From assembly GCF_014651115.1 (NCBI RefSeq), contig NZ_BMWG01000009.1:124032-188031 (forward strand): 64,000 nt of DNA. Direction: 5' to 3'. Under the pieces are notes generated by a model. The model did no database searches, was not told the DNA's origin, and was given only the letters and a program-made list of their open reading frames with translations. Both the position numbers and the translations under genes were made by a program. This document shows, one piece after another, positions 26,714 through 33,559 of this stretch; position 1 is the first letter of the stretch, and each line of letters opens with the position of its first letter. The stretch is from Streptomyces inusitatus. GTDB lineage: Bacteria; Actinomycetota; Actinomycetes; Streptomycetales; Streptomycetaceae.

Positions 26714-28306
26714 TCACCGGGCGGCTCGTTCAGCAAGGGCGCGTTGATGCTCCGTGTCATTCAGACAGGCCCTAACGGTCGGCGATTTCCTTGAGATGTT
26801 CGAGGTGGCGGCGCAGGTGACGTCCCCGGCGGGCAGTCGGCCGGTGGTCAGATACTCCGTGGCGGCGTCGTCGGCGCAGGCGCTGATGCCGCGCAAGTAG
26901 ACGCCGTGGCCCTGCCCCTCGTCGACGGTGACGAGCCGGGAGCCCTTCAGCGCGCGCCGCAGGCCGAGCGCCGTGGCCAGGGGCGTCTGTGGGTCCCATT
27001 CGTTCTGGACGATGAGCGCGGGGACCTTGTTGTCGATCTTGGTGGCCGCTTCGGCGGGCCGGTCCCAGAACGCGCACGGGAAGATGTTCGAGACGGAGTC
27101 TCCGTACAGGGGGTAGCGGACGCTGTCACGGCGGGCGTCGGTCTGATAGACGGCCGGGTCGGTGGGCCAGCGGACGTCGCCGCACATGACCGCCGTGTAG
27201 CTCGCCAGCTCGTTGTCGGTCGGTACGAAGGTCGGGAACGTCGGGACGGGCTTGCCCGCGGCGGCGTCCCTCAGCAGCCCCAGAGTCCTTGCCGCGAGGG
27301 ACGGGTGGGGGATCTCCCACCGTATGTACTCGCGCACATCGGCACCGTTGAAGATGGTCCCGCCCAGGTCGAGCGGCTCCCGGTCGGCGCGCGCCACGAT
27401 GTCCCGGAACAGTTTCTCGACCTCGGCGGCCGTGTCACCGAGTCCGTATCGCGCCGAATGGCGGGCGGTCCATTCCGTCCACCGGTCGAAGGTGGCCTCG
27501 GCCTGTACCGCCCAGGACCGCGCCATGCCCCGCCAGACCCGTTTGGGGTCGACCGCGCTGTCCAGGACGAACCGGTCGGCCCGGTTCGGGAATAGCTGGA
27601 TGTACACAGAACCGAGATAGGTCCCGTAAGACAGCCCGAAGTACGAGATCTTCCGCTCCCCGAGGGCATGGCGGATGGCGTCCATGTCACGTGCTGTGTT
27701 GCGGGTGTTGATGTGCGGGATCGTTTCCCTGTTGCGTTTTTGGCACCGGTCCGCGATGTCGCGCGCCCAGGCGACGTCCTTGGCGAACGTCGCCTTCGTG
27801 TAGGGCCGGTACGTCTTCCGCTCGCCGGCGTTGGTCGTACCGCAGGCGAGGGGACTGCTCGCACCGACGCCGCGCGGATCAAAACCGATCAGGTCGTACC
27901 GGTCCTTCACGGAGTGCGGCAGATAGTCGCTGAGCGCCAGGGGATAGAAGAGCCCGGAGGTGCTGGGACCGCCCGGGTTGAACAAGAGGACACCGCGGCG
28001 CTTGTCGGGGTTGGCGGCCTTGATCCGCGACAACGACAGATCGATCTTCTTGCCGCCCGGCTCGCGGTGGTCGAGGGGGACCTTGAGGGTCGCGCACTCG
28101 ACGGTGGCGGGGAGGTCGCCGCCGCAACCCCGCCAGGCCAATGAGGACACGACGGTCCGCGCGGCCACCGGCGAACCGGGCCCGGCCGTGAACGCGGCCG
28201 CGGCCGCAGCCTCAGTGCCGAGGAGGGCGGGGGCGAGCAGCGCGGGGGCGAGTAACGCGGTGACGGCCAGGGCGGTCTTGGAGGTCGCTCGTCGTCTCAG
28301 AAGCAA
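26714..28306 (-). CDS. Secreted alpha/beta hydrolase (tripeptidyl aminopeptidase-like)
   Basis: A 530-aa protein with a signal peptide: basic start L-L-R-R-R and an Ala/Leu core that contains the repeat L-L-A-P-A. The alpha/beta hydrolase domain has L-L-F-N-P-G-G-P-S (oxyanion region), D-P-R-G-V-G-A-S, and the nucleophile elbow G-L-S-Y-G-T; the late D-P-Q-T-P and G-H-G-V supply the Asp and His. This is the S33 peptidase-like family of secreted Streptomyces Tap enzymes, which trim N-terminal peptides. The start is TTG with GAAGG 7 nt upstream. Codon 18, in the signal peptide, is TTA (28255-28253), predicting bldA control. Confidence 0.85.
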   Translation of the reverse strand: MLLRRRATSKTALAVTALLAPALLAPALLGTEAAAAAAFTAGPGSPVAARTVVSSLAWRGCGGDLPATVECATLKVPLDHREPGGKKIDLSLSRIKAANPDKRRGVLLFNPGGPSTSGLFYPLALSDYLPHSVKDRYDLIGFDPRGVGASSPLACGTTNAGERKTYRPYTKATFAKDVAWARDIADRCQKRNRETIPHINTRNTARDMDAIRHALGERKISYFGLSYGTYLGSVYIQLFPNRADRFVLDSAVDPKRVWRGMARSWAVQAEATFDRWTEWTARHSARYGLGDTAAEVEKLFRDIVARADREPLDLGGTIFNGADVREYIRWEIPHPSLAARTLGLLRDAAAGKPVPTFPTFVPTDNELASYTAVMCGDVRWPTDPAVYQTDARRDSVRYPLYGDSVSNIFPCAFWDRPAEAATKIDNKVPALIVQNEWDPQTPLATALGLRRALKGSRLVTVDEGQGHGVYLRGISACADDAATEYLTTGRLPAGDVTCAATSNISRKSPTVRACLNDTEHQRALAERAAR

Positions 28307-28385
28307 TGGAGTGCCTTCGTTCGCTGGAATGTTGAATGGCGCTCTTCAGTGGTTTCGGTGGGACGGACACGGCGGGCCCGTCCGC

Positions 28386-28925
28386 TCAGGCGGGGCGGAG
28401 GCCCTTGGTCAGTGACTGGACCACCATGTCGGCTCCCTGGGCGCTGGTCAGCTCCGGCATCTCGTGCGCGGCCATGGCGGTGAGACGGACGAGCAGGGAG
28501 CGGGCCCAGCGGTCGGGAAGTCCGGGGCGGATGACGCCTTCGCGGACCGCGCGGTCCATGAAGCCGTCGAGTTGCTCGATCAGCCGACGGAGACGACCGG
28601 CCATTGCCTCGTCCCGCACTTGCCGTACGTCCACCGGCAGGCGTCTGCTGACGGTGATGATGCCTTCCGCGTAGCGGTGCAGGGCGACCAGCACGGGCGC
28701 CTCGGTCAATCGAGCCTCGGCGACGACCTGCTCGCAGGCGTCGAGCTTGGCCGTATGGACCGCGACCAAGAGCTCTTCGCGCGTGGTGAAGCGGCGGTAG
28801 ACGGTGCGCCGGTCGACCCCCGCCGCCGCCGCGATCGCCGCGATGCTCGCGCCGGGGTCGGCCGCCAGCAGGCGCGCACCGGTCTGGAGGACCGTGTCCA
28901 GGTTGCGTTCCGCGTCAGCTCTCAT
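28386..28925 (-). CDS. TetR/AcrR-family transcriptional regulator
   Basis: A 179-aa protein. The N-terminal HTH is A-S-I-A-A-I-A-A-A-A-G-V-D-R-R-T-V-Y-R-R-F (about 26-46), followed by a helical ligand domain. Its gene diverges from the flavin-type split-barrel gene at 29059, and a 30-bp palindrome (28996-29025) lies between them, the natural operator candidate. It could also affect the peptidase gene 79 nt downstream. Confidence 0.88.
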   Translation of the reverse strand: MRADAERNLDTVLQTGARLLAADPGASIAAIAAAAGVDRRTVYRRFTTREELLVAVHTAKLDACEQVVAEARLTEAPVLVALHRYAEGIITVSRRLPVDVRQVRDEAMAGRLRRLIEQLDGFMDRAVREGVIRPGLPDRWARSLLVRLTAMAAHEMPELTSAQGADMVVQSLTKGLRPA

Positions 28926-28995
28926 CGTGACCGGAAGTCTATGCGGAACGTAGCAGATGAGCCATCAACTGCCCCATTGGTGTTGCGAGTTACGT

Positions 28996-29025
28996 ATCAA
29001 GTGTCACATAGTTGTGGCACTTGAT
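28996..29025. promoter_or_regulatory. 30-bp palindromic operator between divergent genes
   Basis: ATCAAGTGTCACA (28996-29008) and TGTGGCACTTGAT (29013-29025) form an inverted repeat with 12 of 13 positions paired around a TAGT centre. It lies between the TetR gene and the split-barrel protein gene, 34 bp before the latter's start. The size and position fit a dimer-of-dimers TetR operator; this is inference. Confidence 0.75.
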
Positions 29026-29058
29026 GCCGCAGTGTCCGCACCCAGTCAGGAGTCACGC

Positions 29059-29472
29059 GTGAGCCCGGTCCGTCTGTCCGTGAAACTCAAGAAGGCGCTC
29101 GATGCCCGGATCTTCGTCACCGTGGCGACCCTGCGGCCCGACGGAAGTCCGCACCAGTCGGTGGTCTGGATCGGGAGGGAGGACGACGAGCTCTTCTTCG
29201 TGACCGGTGTCGACAAGCTCAAAGTCCGCAATCTGCGGCGCGATCCACGGCTGAACGTCATGGTGAACCCGCCGGACGAGCCGTACGGATACGCGTCGAT
29301 CGGCGGCACGGCCCGGTTCGAGAGTCCGGGCAGCCGCGAGCGCCTGGACCGACTGGCCGTCAAGTACACCGGCATGATCTACGCCGAGCACAACCCGGAG
29401 TCCCACGCGCTCCTCCCGGAGCTGGTGACCGTCCGGATCACTCCGGAGAAGATCGCGGCACGGTTCCTGTGA
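29059..29472 (+). CDS. PPOX-class (pyridoxamine-phosphate-oxidase-like) flavin/F420-dependent protein
   Basis: A 137-aa split-barrel protein. The fold is seen in F-V-T-V-A-T-L-R-P-D-G-S-P-H-Q-S-V-V-W, the K-V-R-N-L-R-R-D-P-R-L-N-V-M-V motif that binds cofactor phosphate, and G-T-A-R-F. This layout is typical of actinobacterial TIGR03618-type F420-dependent enzymes. The GTG start has AGGAG 6 nt upstream, which decides against the longer frame. Reaction unknown. It is divergently arranged with a TetR gene around the 30-bp palindrome, implying ligand-induced expression. Confidence 0.85.
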   Translation: MSPVRLSVKLKKALDARIFVTVATLRPDGSPHQSVVWIGREDDELFFVTGVDKLKVRNLRRDPRLNVMVNPPDEPYGYASIGGTARFESPGSRERLDRLAVKYTGMIYAEHNPESHALLPELVTVRITPEKIAARFL

Positions 29473-29631
29473 GACGGACTGCTTCCGCGACGGCGACATT
29501 CTGCGGCGCGCGGGCTGCGCGGGCCGATTGATTAACTGACGCTCCATCAATTTCCAAGGGAGACTGGCCACTTCGTGCGACTCGGCCTCTTGTGCGCACC
29601 CCCCGGCATGGACTAGATCTCTTCTCGCGAT

Positions 29632-29643
29632 TGGTACAGACCA
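29632..29643 (+). promoter_or_regulatory. DasR-type (dre) operator upstream of the chitinase
   Basis: TGGTACAGACCA matches the DasR responsive element core TGGTCTAGACCA at 10 of 12 positions, and its outer half-sites TGGT/ACCA are perfect. It lies 29 bp before the chitinase ATG. DasR is the GntR-family repressor that links N-acetylglucosamine to chitinase and development in Streptomyces. Confidence 0.65.
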
Positions 29644-29672
29644 TCTGACCCCGCTCAGAGAAGGCCATCAGT

Positions 29673-30995
29673 ATGTTCAGACGCGCCTCCGCGTTCCTGG
29701 CGACGGCTCTGCTCGCCTCGCTCGTCGCGGCCCCCGCGACCGCTCACGCCGATGACGACGACAGCCGCCGGCTGCCCGGCCACCGTGTGGCCTACTTCAC
29801 CGGGTGGAGCGTCTACAGCGGCTTCTCCGCCAAGAAGGTGCAGGACTCGGGCCAGGCGGCGAAGCTGACCGTGATCAACTACGCCTTCGGCAACATCTCC
29901 CCCGAGGGCACCTGCTTCGAGGACAACCTGGCCGACCAGGCCGACGCCTGGGCCGACTACCAGCGCCCGATCGGCGCGGCCGACTCGGTGGACGGCGTCG
30001 CCGACACCTGGGACCAGCCGCTGAAAGGCAGCTTCAACCAGCTGCGGAAGCTGAAGGCGAAGAACCCTCAGCTGAAGGCCGTCATCTCGATCGGCGGCTG
30101 GGGCTGGTCGAAGTACTTCTCGGACGTGGCCGCCACTGACGCCGCGCGCAAGAAGTTCGTGGCCTCCTGCGTCGACCTCTACATCAAGGGCAACCTGCCG
30201 CGGCTGGGCTCGCCGGAGGGCGGCCCGGGCAGCGGCGCGGGCGTCTTCGACGGCATCGACCTCGACTGGGAGCACCCGGGCGGCGACGGTCTGCCGGGCA
30301 ACTCGGTGCGCCCCGAGGACGGCCGCAACTTCACCCTGCTGCTGGCCGAGTTCCGGCGGCAGCTGGACGCGCTGGGCGACGGCGGGCGGGGGCGCCATCT
30401 GCTGACGGCGGCCGTCGCCGCCAACACCGACATCGCGGACCGGCTGGAGCTGCGGAAGGTCGCCCGCCAGGTGGACTACCTGAACCTGATGACCTACACC
30501 ATGCACGGCTCCTGGGAGCCGCAGGGCCCGACCAATCACCAGGCGAACCTCTACACCGACCCGGCCGACCCCTCCGGCGTCGACTACAGCTACAGCGCGG
30601 ACCGGGTCGTACGGCACTACCTGGCCGGCGGCCTGCCGGCCCGCAAGGCGGTGCTCGGGGTGCCGTCCTGGGGCTACGGCTGGACGGGAGTGCCCGCCGG
30701 GACGAAGAACGGCCTCTACCAGCCCGCCACCGGCATGTCCCCGCGCGGCGGCGGCCAACTGCCCTACAAGGCCGTCAAGGACCTGCCGGGCACCGTGCAC
30801 ACCGACCGCAGGCACGGCGCGGCCTGGAAGTACGACGGCAACGAGTTCTGGACGTACGACACCCCGGCCACCGCCGCCCAGAAGGCCCGCTACACCCAGC
30901 GGAACGATCTCGGCGGCGTGATGGTCTGGTCCCTGGACGGGGATGACGCCCAGGGCTCGCTGATCGCCGCGCTGGACCGCGGTCTGCGGCGCTGA
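29673..30995 (+). CDS. Secreted GH18 chitinase
   Basis: A 440-aa protein. An N-terminal signal peptide (M-F-R-R-A-S core, cleavage near A-H-A-D) leads straight to a GH18 TIM barrel with no binding module. The S-x-G-G strand is I-S-I-G-G-W-G, and the DxxDxDxE catalytic motif is D-G-I-D-L-D-W-E (about 192-199), whose final Glu is the proton donor. Y-L-N-L-M-T-Y and the late W-S-L-D-G-D complete the substrate cleft. It hydrolyses beta-1,4-GlcNAc links in chitin outside the cell. A DasR-like site precedes it. It is convergent with arsC, leaving only 4 bp between stops. Confidence 0.93.
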   Translation: MFRRASAFLATALLASLVAAPATAHADDDDSRRLPGHRVAYFTGWSVYSGFSAKKVQDSGQAAKLTVINYAFGNISPEGTCFEDNLADQADAWADYQRPIGAADSVDGVADTWDQPLKGSFNQLRKLKAKNPQLKAVISIGGWGWSKYFSDVAATDAARKKFVASCVDLYIKGNLPRLGSPEGGPGSGAGVFDGIDLDWEHPGGDGLPGNSVRPEDGRNFTLLLAEFRRQLDALGDGGRGRHLLTAAVAANTDIADRLELRKVARQVDYLNLMTYTMHGSWEPQGPTNHQANLYTDPADPSGVDYSYSADRVVRHYLAGGLPARKAVLGVPSWGYGWTGVPAGTKNGLYQPATGMSPRGGGQLPYKAVKDLPGTVHTDRRHGAAWKYDGNEFWTYDTPATAAQKARYTQRNDLGGVMVWSLDGDDAQGSLIAALDRGLRR

Positions 30996-30999
30996 CCCG

Positions 31000-31419
31000 C
31001 TATCTCGGCTCGACGCCGAGTTCGCCGATCAGGGTCCGGACGCGGCGCTCGATCTCGTCGCGGATCGGTCGGACGGCTTCGAGACCCTGGCCTGCGGGGT
31101 CGTCCAGGGTCCAGTCGAGGTAGCGCGTGGCGGGGAGGACGGGGCAGGTGTCGCCGCAGCCCATGGTGATGCAGACGTCGGACGCCTGAACGGCGTCCAC
31201 GGTGAGGATCTTCGGGGTCTCCGCGGAGATGTCGATGCCGACCTCGGCCATGGCGGCGACAGCGGTCGGGTTGACGGCAGCCCCCGGAGCGGAGCCGGCG
31301 GAGTGAACCTCGACCCGGTCGCCGGCGAGGTGGGCGAGGAAGGCGGCGGCCATCTGGGAGCGGCCCGCGTTGTGGACGCAGACGAAGAGGACGGACGGCT
31401 TCGGCCGGGTGTCAGACAT
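31000..31419 (-). CDS. arsC: Arsenate reductase (low-Mr phosphatase-like, thioredoxin type)
   Basis: A 139-aa protein with the CX5R anion loop C-V-H-N-A-G-R (Cys14-Arg20) and a later G-C-G-D-T-C-P cysteine pair that relays the disulfide, as in thioredoxin- or mycothiol-linked ArsC enzymes. It reduces arsenate to arsenite for export. It overlaps the end of the acr3 gene by 8 nt, so the two are translationally coupled in an arsR-acr3-arsC operon. Confidence 0.92.
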   Translation of the reverse strand: MSDTRPKPSVLFVCVHNAGRSQMAAAFLAHLAGDRVEVHSAGSAPGAAVNPTAVAAMAEVGIDISAETPKILTVDAVQASDVCITMGCGDTCPVLPATRYLDWTLDDPAGQGLEAVRPIRDEIERRVRTLIGELGVEPR

Positions 31420-32518
31420 GGGCGGTGCCTTCGGTGGCGGCGGCCGGGACGGCCCGCGTGGGGGTGGGCTGGGGGAAGTAGCGGCGGGCGCGGAGGGCGA
31501 CGTGGACGAGGCCGATGAGGACGGGGACTTCGATGAGGGGCCCGACGACTCCGGCGAGGGCCTGGCCGCTGGTGGCGCCGAAGGTGGCGATGGCGACCGC
31601 GATGGCGAGTTCGAAGTTGTTCCCGGCCGCGGTGAACGCCAGTGTGGTGGTCTTGGGGTGGTCCAGTCCGGCCGCGCGGCCGATCGCCATGGACCCGGCC
31701 CACATGAGGGCGAAGTACACCAGCAGCGGCAGCGCGATCCGGGCCACGTCGACCGGCTTCGAGGTGATGGCGTCGCCCTGGAGGGCGAAGAGCACGACGA
31801 TCGTGAACAGCAGCCCGTAGAGGGCGAACGGCCCGATGCGGGGGATCAGCTTCGTCTCGTACCAGTCGCGGCCCCGGGTCTTCTCGCCGAGGCGGCGGGT
31901 CAGGAATCCGGCGGCGAGGGGGATGCCGAGGAAGATGAGGACGGAGCGGGCGATCTCCCAGGCGGAGATGTCCAGGCCGGTGGTCGCCAGGCCGAGCAGG
32001 CCGGGCAGAAGGTCGAGATAGAACCAGCCCAGCAGACCGAAGGCGAGGACCTGGAAGACGGAGTTCACCGCGACGAGGACGGCGGCGGCCTCACGGTGGC
32101 CGCAGGCGAGGTCGTTCCAGATGATGACCATGGCGATGCAGCGGGCGAGCCCGACGATGATCAGCCCGGTGCGGTACTCCGGCAGATCGGGCAGGAAGAT
32201 CCAGGCGAGGGCGAACATCAGCGCCGGGCCGATGATCCAGTTCAGCACCAGCGACCACACCAGGAGGGGGCGGTCGCGGGTGACGACGTCGAGCCGGTCG
32301 TAGCGGACCTTGGCCAGCACCGGGTACATCATCACCAGCAGGCCGAGGGCGATCGGCAGCGACACCCCGGCGACCGTGACCCTCGCGAGCCCGTCGCCCA
32401 GGCCCGGGACGAGTCGGCCGAGGCCGAGGCCGGCGGCCATCGCCGCGAGGATCCACAGGGCCAGGTACCGGTCGAGGAAGGAGAGCCGTCCCGCCACCGG
32501 GGCGGGAGCGGCGCTCAC
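31412..32518 (-). CDS. acr3: ACR3-family arsenite efflux permease
   Basis: A 368-aa protein with ten hydrophobic helices. L-A-R-C-I-A-M-V-I-I-W-N-D-L-A (about 135-150) carries the invariant ACR3 cysteine in helix 4 needed for arsenite transport, and helix 9 has T-T-T-L-A-F-T-A-A-G-N-N-F-E-L-A, also conserved. It expels arsenite by proton exchange. Its start overlaps the arsR stop (4 nt) and its end overlaps arsC. Confidence 0.92.
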   Translation of the reverse strand: MSAAPAPVAGRLSFLDRYLALWILAAMAAGLGLGRLVPGLGDGLARVTVAGVSLPIALGLLVMMYPVLAKVRYDRLDVVTRDRPLLVWSLVLNWIIGPALMFALAWIFLPDLPEYRTGLIIVGLARCIAMVIIWNDLACGHREAAAVLVAVNSVFQVLAFGLLGWFYLDLLPGLLGLATTGLDISAWEIARSVLIFLGIPLAAGFLTRRLGEKTRGRDWYETKLIPRIGPFALYGLLFTIVVLFALQGDAITSKPVDVARIALPLLVYFALMWAGSMAIGRAAGLDHPKTTTLAFTAAGNNFELAIAVAIATFGATSGQALAGVVGPLIEVPVLIGLVHVALRARRYFPQPTPTRAVPAAATEGTAHV

Positions 32519-32904
32519 GCCCGCGCCCCGGCGGGTGCGGGTGCGGCGCCCCGGGTGAGGAGGGCGGCGAGCCGGTCGGTGGTCTCGGGCAGCGGGCGGT
32601 AGTACACCCAGGTCCCGCGCCGTTCCGAGGCGATCAGTCCGGCCTCGCGCAGGAGCTTGAGGTGGTGGGAGATCGTCGGCTGGGACAGCTCGAACGCGGG
32701 GGTGAGGTCGCAGACGCAGACCTCACCGCCCGCGCGGGAGGCGATCATCGACAGCAGCCGCAGCCGGACCGGGTCGCCGAGGGCCTTGAACACCCTGGCC
32801 AGCTCGACGGAGGCGTCCTCGTCCAGGGGGGCGGTCAGCAGGCCGGGGCAGCAGCCGTCCGCCGCGGTGTCCTGCCCGATCACCGGAAGCTCTTGTTTCG
32901 ACAT
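32515..32904 (-). CDS. arsR: ArsR-family metalloregulator
   Basis: A 129-aa winged-helix repressor. The metal site is E-V-C-V-C-D-L-T at the recognition-helix edge (typical E-L-C-V-C-D-L), followed by the HTH L-S-Q-P-T-I-S-H-H-L-K-L-L-R-E-A-G-L-I. N-terminal cysteines (C-C-P) may add a ligand. Arsenite binding should release it from the arsR-arsI intergenic DNA and switch on both directions. Confidence 0.92.
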   Translation of the reverse strand: MSKQELPVIGQDTAADGCCPGLLTAPLDEDASVELARVFKALGDPVRLRLLSMIASRAGGEVCVCDLTPAFELSQPTISHHLKLLREAGLIASERRGTWVYYRPLPETTDRLAALLTRGAAPAPAGARA

Positions 32905-32956
32905 ACGTCTATGTTGACGAATTTCGATTCAAGAGACAAGCTCGAACCCACAAGGC

Positions 32957-32972
32957 ATCGATAAACATCGAT
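32957..32972. promoter_or_regulatory. Candidate ArsR operator
   Basis: ATCGAT-AAAC-ATCGAT (32957-32972), two 6-bp palindromes that are direct and inverted repeats of each other, lies between divergent arsR and arsI, 24 bp before arsI. It is AT-rich against a GC-rich background, as expected for an ArsR/SmtB operator. Confidence 0.5.
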
Positions 32973-32995
32973 ACAGAGTGTTCGAGGAGTCCGTC

Positions 32996-33472
32996 ATGTC
33001 CCGGGTCCAGCTCGCCCTCAACGTCGCCGACCTTGAAGCGTCGGTCACCTTCTACTCCCGGCTCTTCGGCGTCGAGCCCGCCAAGCGCCGCCCCGGCTAC
33101 GCCAATTTCGCGATCACCGAGCCCCCGCTCAAGCTCGTCCTGATCGAGGGCGAACCCGGGCAGGACACCCGCCTCGACCACCTCGGCGTCGAGGTCGACT
33201 CCACGGAGACGGTCACCGCCGCCGCCGACCGCCTCAAGGACGCCGGGCTCGCCACCTTCGAGGAGAACGACACCTCCTGCTGCTACGCCCTCCAGGACAA
33301 GGTCTGGGTCCACGGCCCCGGCAAGGAGCCCTGGGAGGTCTATGTCGTCAAGGCCGACGCCGACCGGATGGGCGAGAGCTCCGCCCGCGAAGACGGCGAT
33401 GCCTGCCGCACCACCGAGAACACCCCGGAGGGCGCCGAACCGGCGGCAGCGAGACGCGTCTGCGGAAGCTGA
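32996..33472 (+). CDS. ArsI/CadI-family VOC metalloenzyme
   Basis: A 158-aa vicinal-oxygen-chelate protein. The opening R-V-Q-L-A-L-N-V-A-D-L, F-Y-S-R-L-F-G-V-E-P-A-K and H-L-G-V-E-V support the fold. The paired cysteines in T-S-C-C-Y-A-L-Q-D-K-V-W-V are the substrate-binding site of ArsI C-As lyases and of CadI. ArsI splits carbon-arsenic bonds of trivalent organoarsenicals with Fe(II) and O2; CadI is a cadmium-induced relative, so both names remain possible. GAGGAG sits 6 nt before the ATG at 32996. It diverges from arsR. The C-terminal ~35 residues are polar and unusual. Confidence 0.85.
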   Translation: MSRVQLALNVADLEASVTFYSRLFGVEPAKRRPGYANFAITEPPLKLVLIEGEPGQDTRLDHLGVEVDSTETVTAAADRLKDAGLATFEENDTSCCYALQDKVWVHGPGKEPWEVYVVKADADRMGESSAREDGDACRTTENTPEGAEPAAARRVCGS

Positions 33473-33504
33473 CCGGCGACGGCCCCCGCCCGGCCTCCAC
33501 CGCC

Positions 33505-33549
33505 CCGGCTCGCCGCCGAGCTGTCGGGACAGCCTCGGCGACGAGCCGG
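33505..33549. terminator. Long bidirectional hairpin terminator
   Basis: CCGGCTCGCCGCCGAG (33505-33520) pairs with 33534-33549 at 15 of 16 positions, and the intervening CTGTC-GG-GACAG extends the stem. It lies between the stops of convergent arsI/cadI and the subtilase gene and has no T-tract, as is usual for Streptomyces terminators. Confidence 0.8.
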
Positions 33550-33559
33550 CAGCCGCGGT

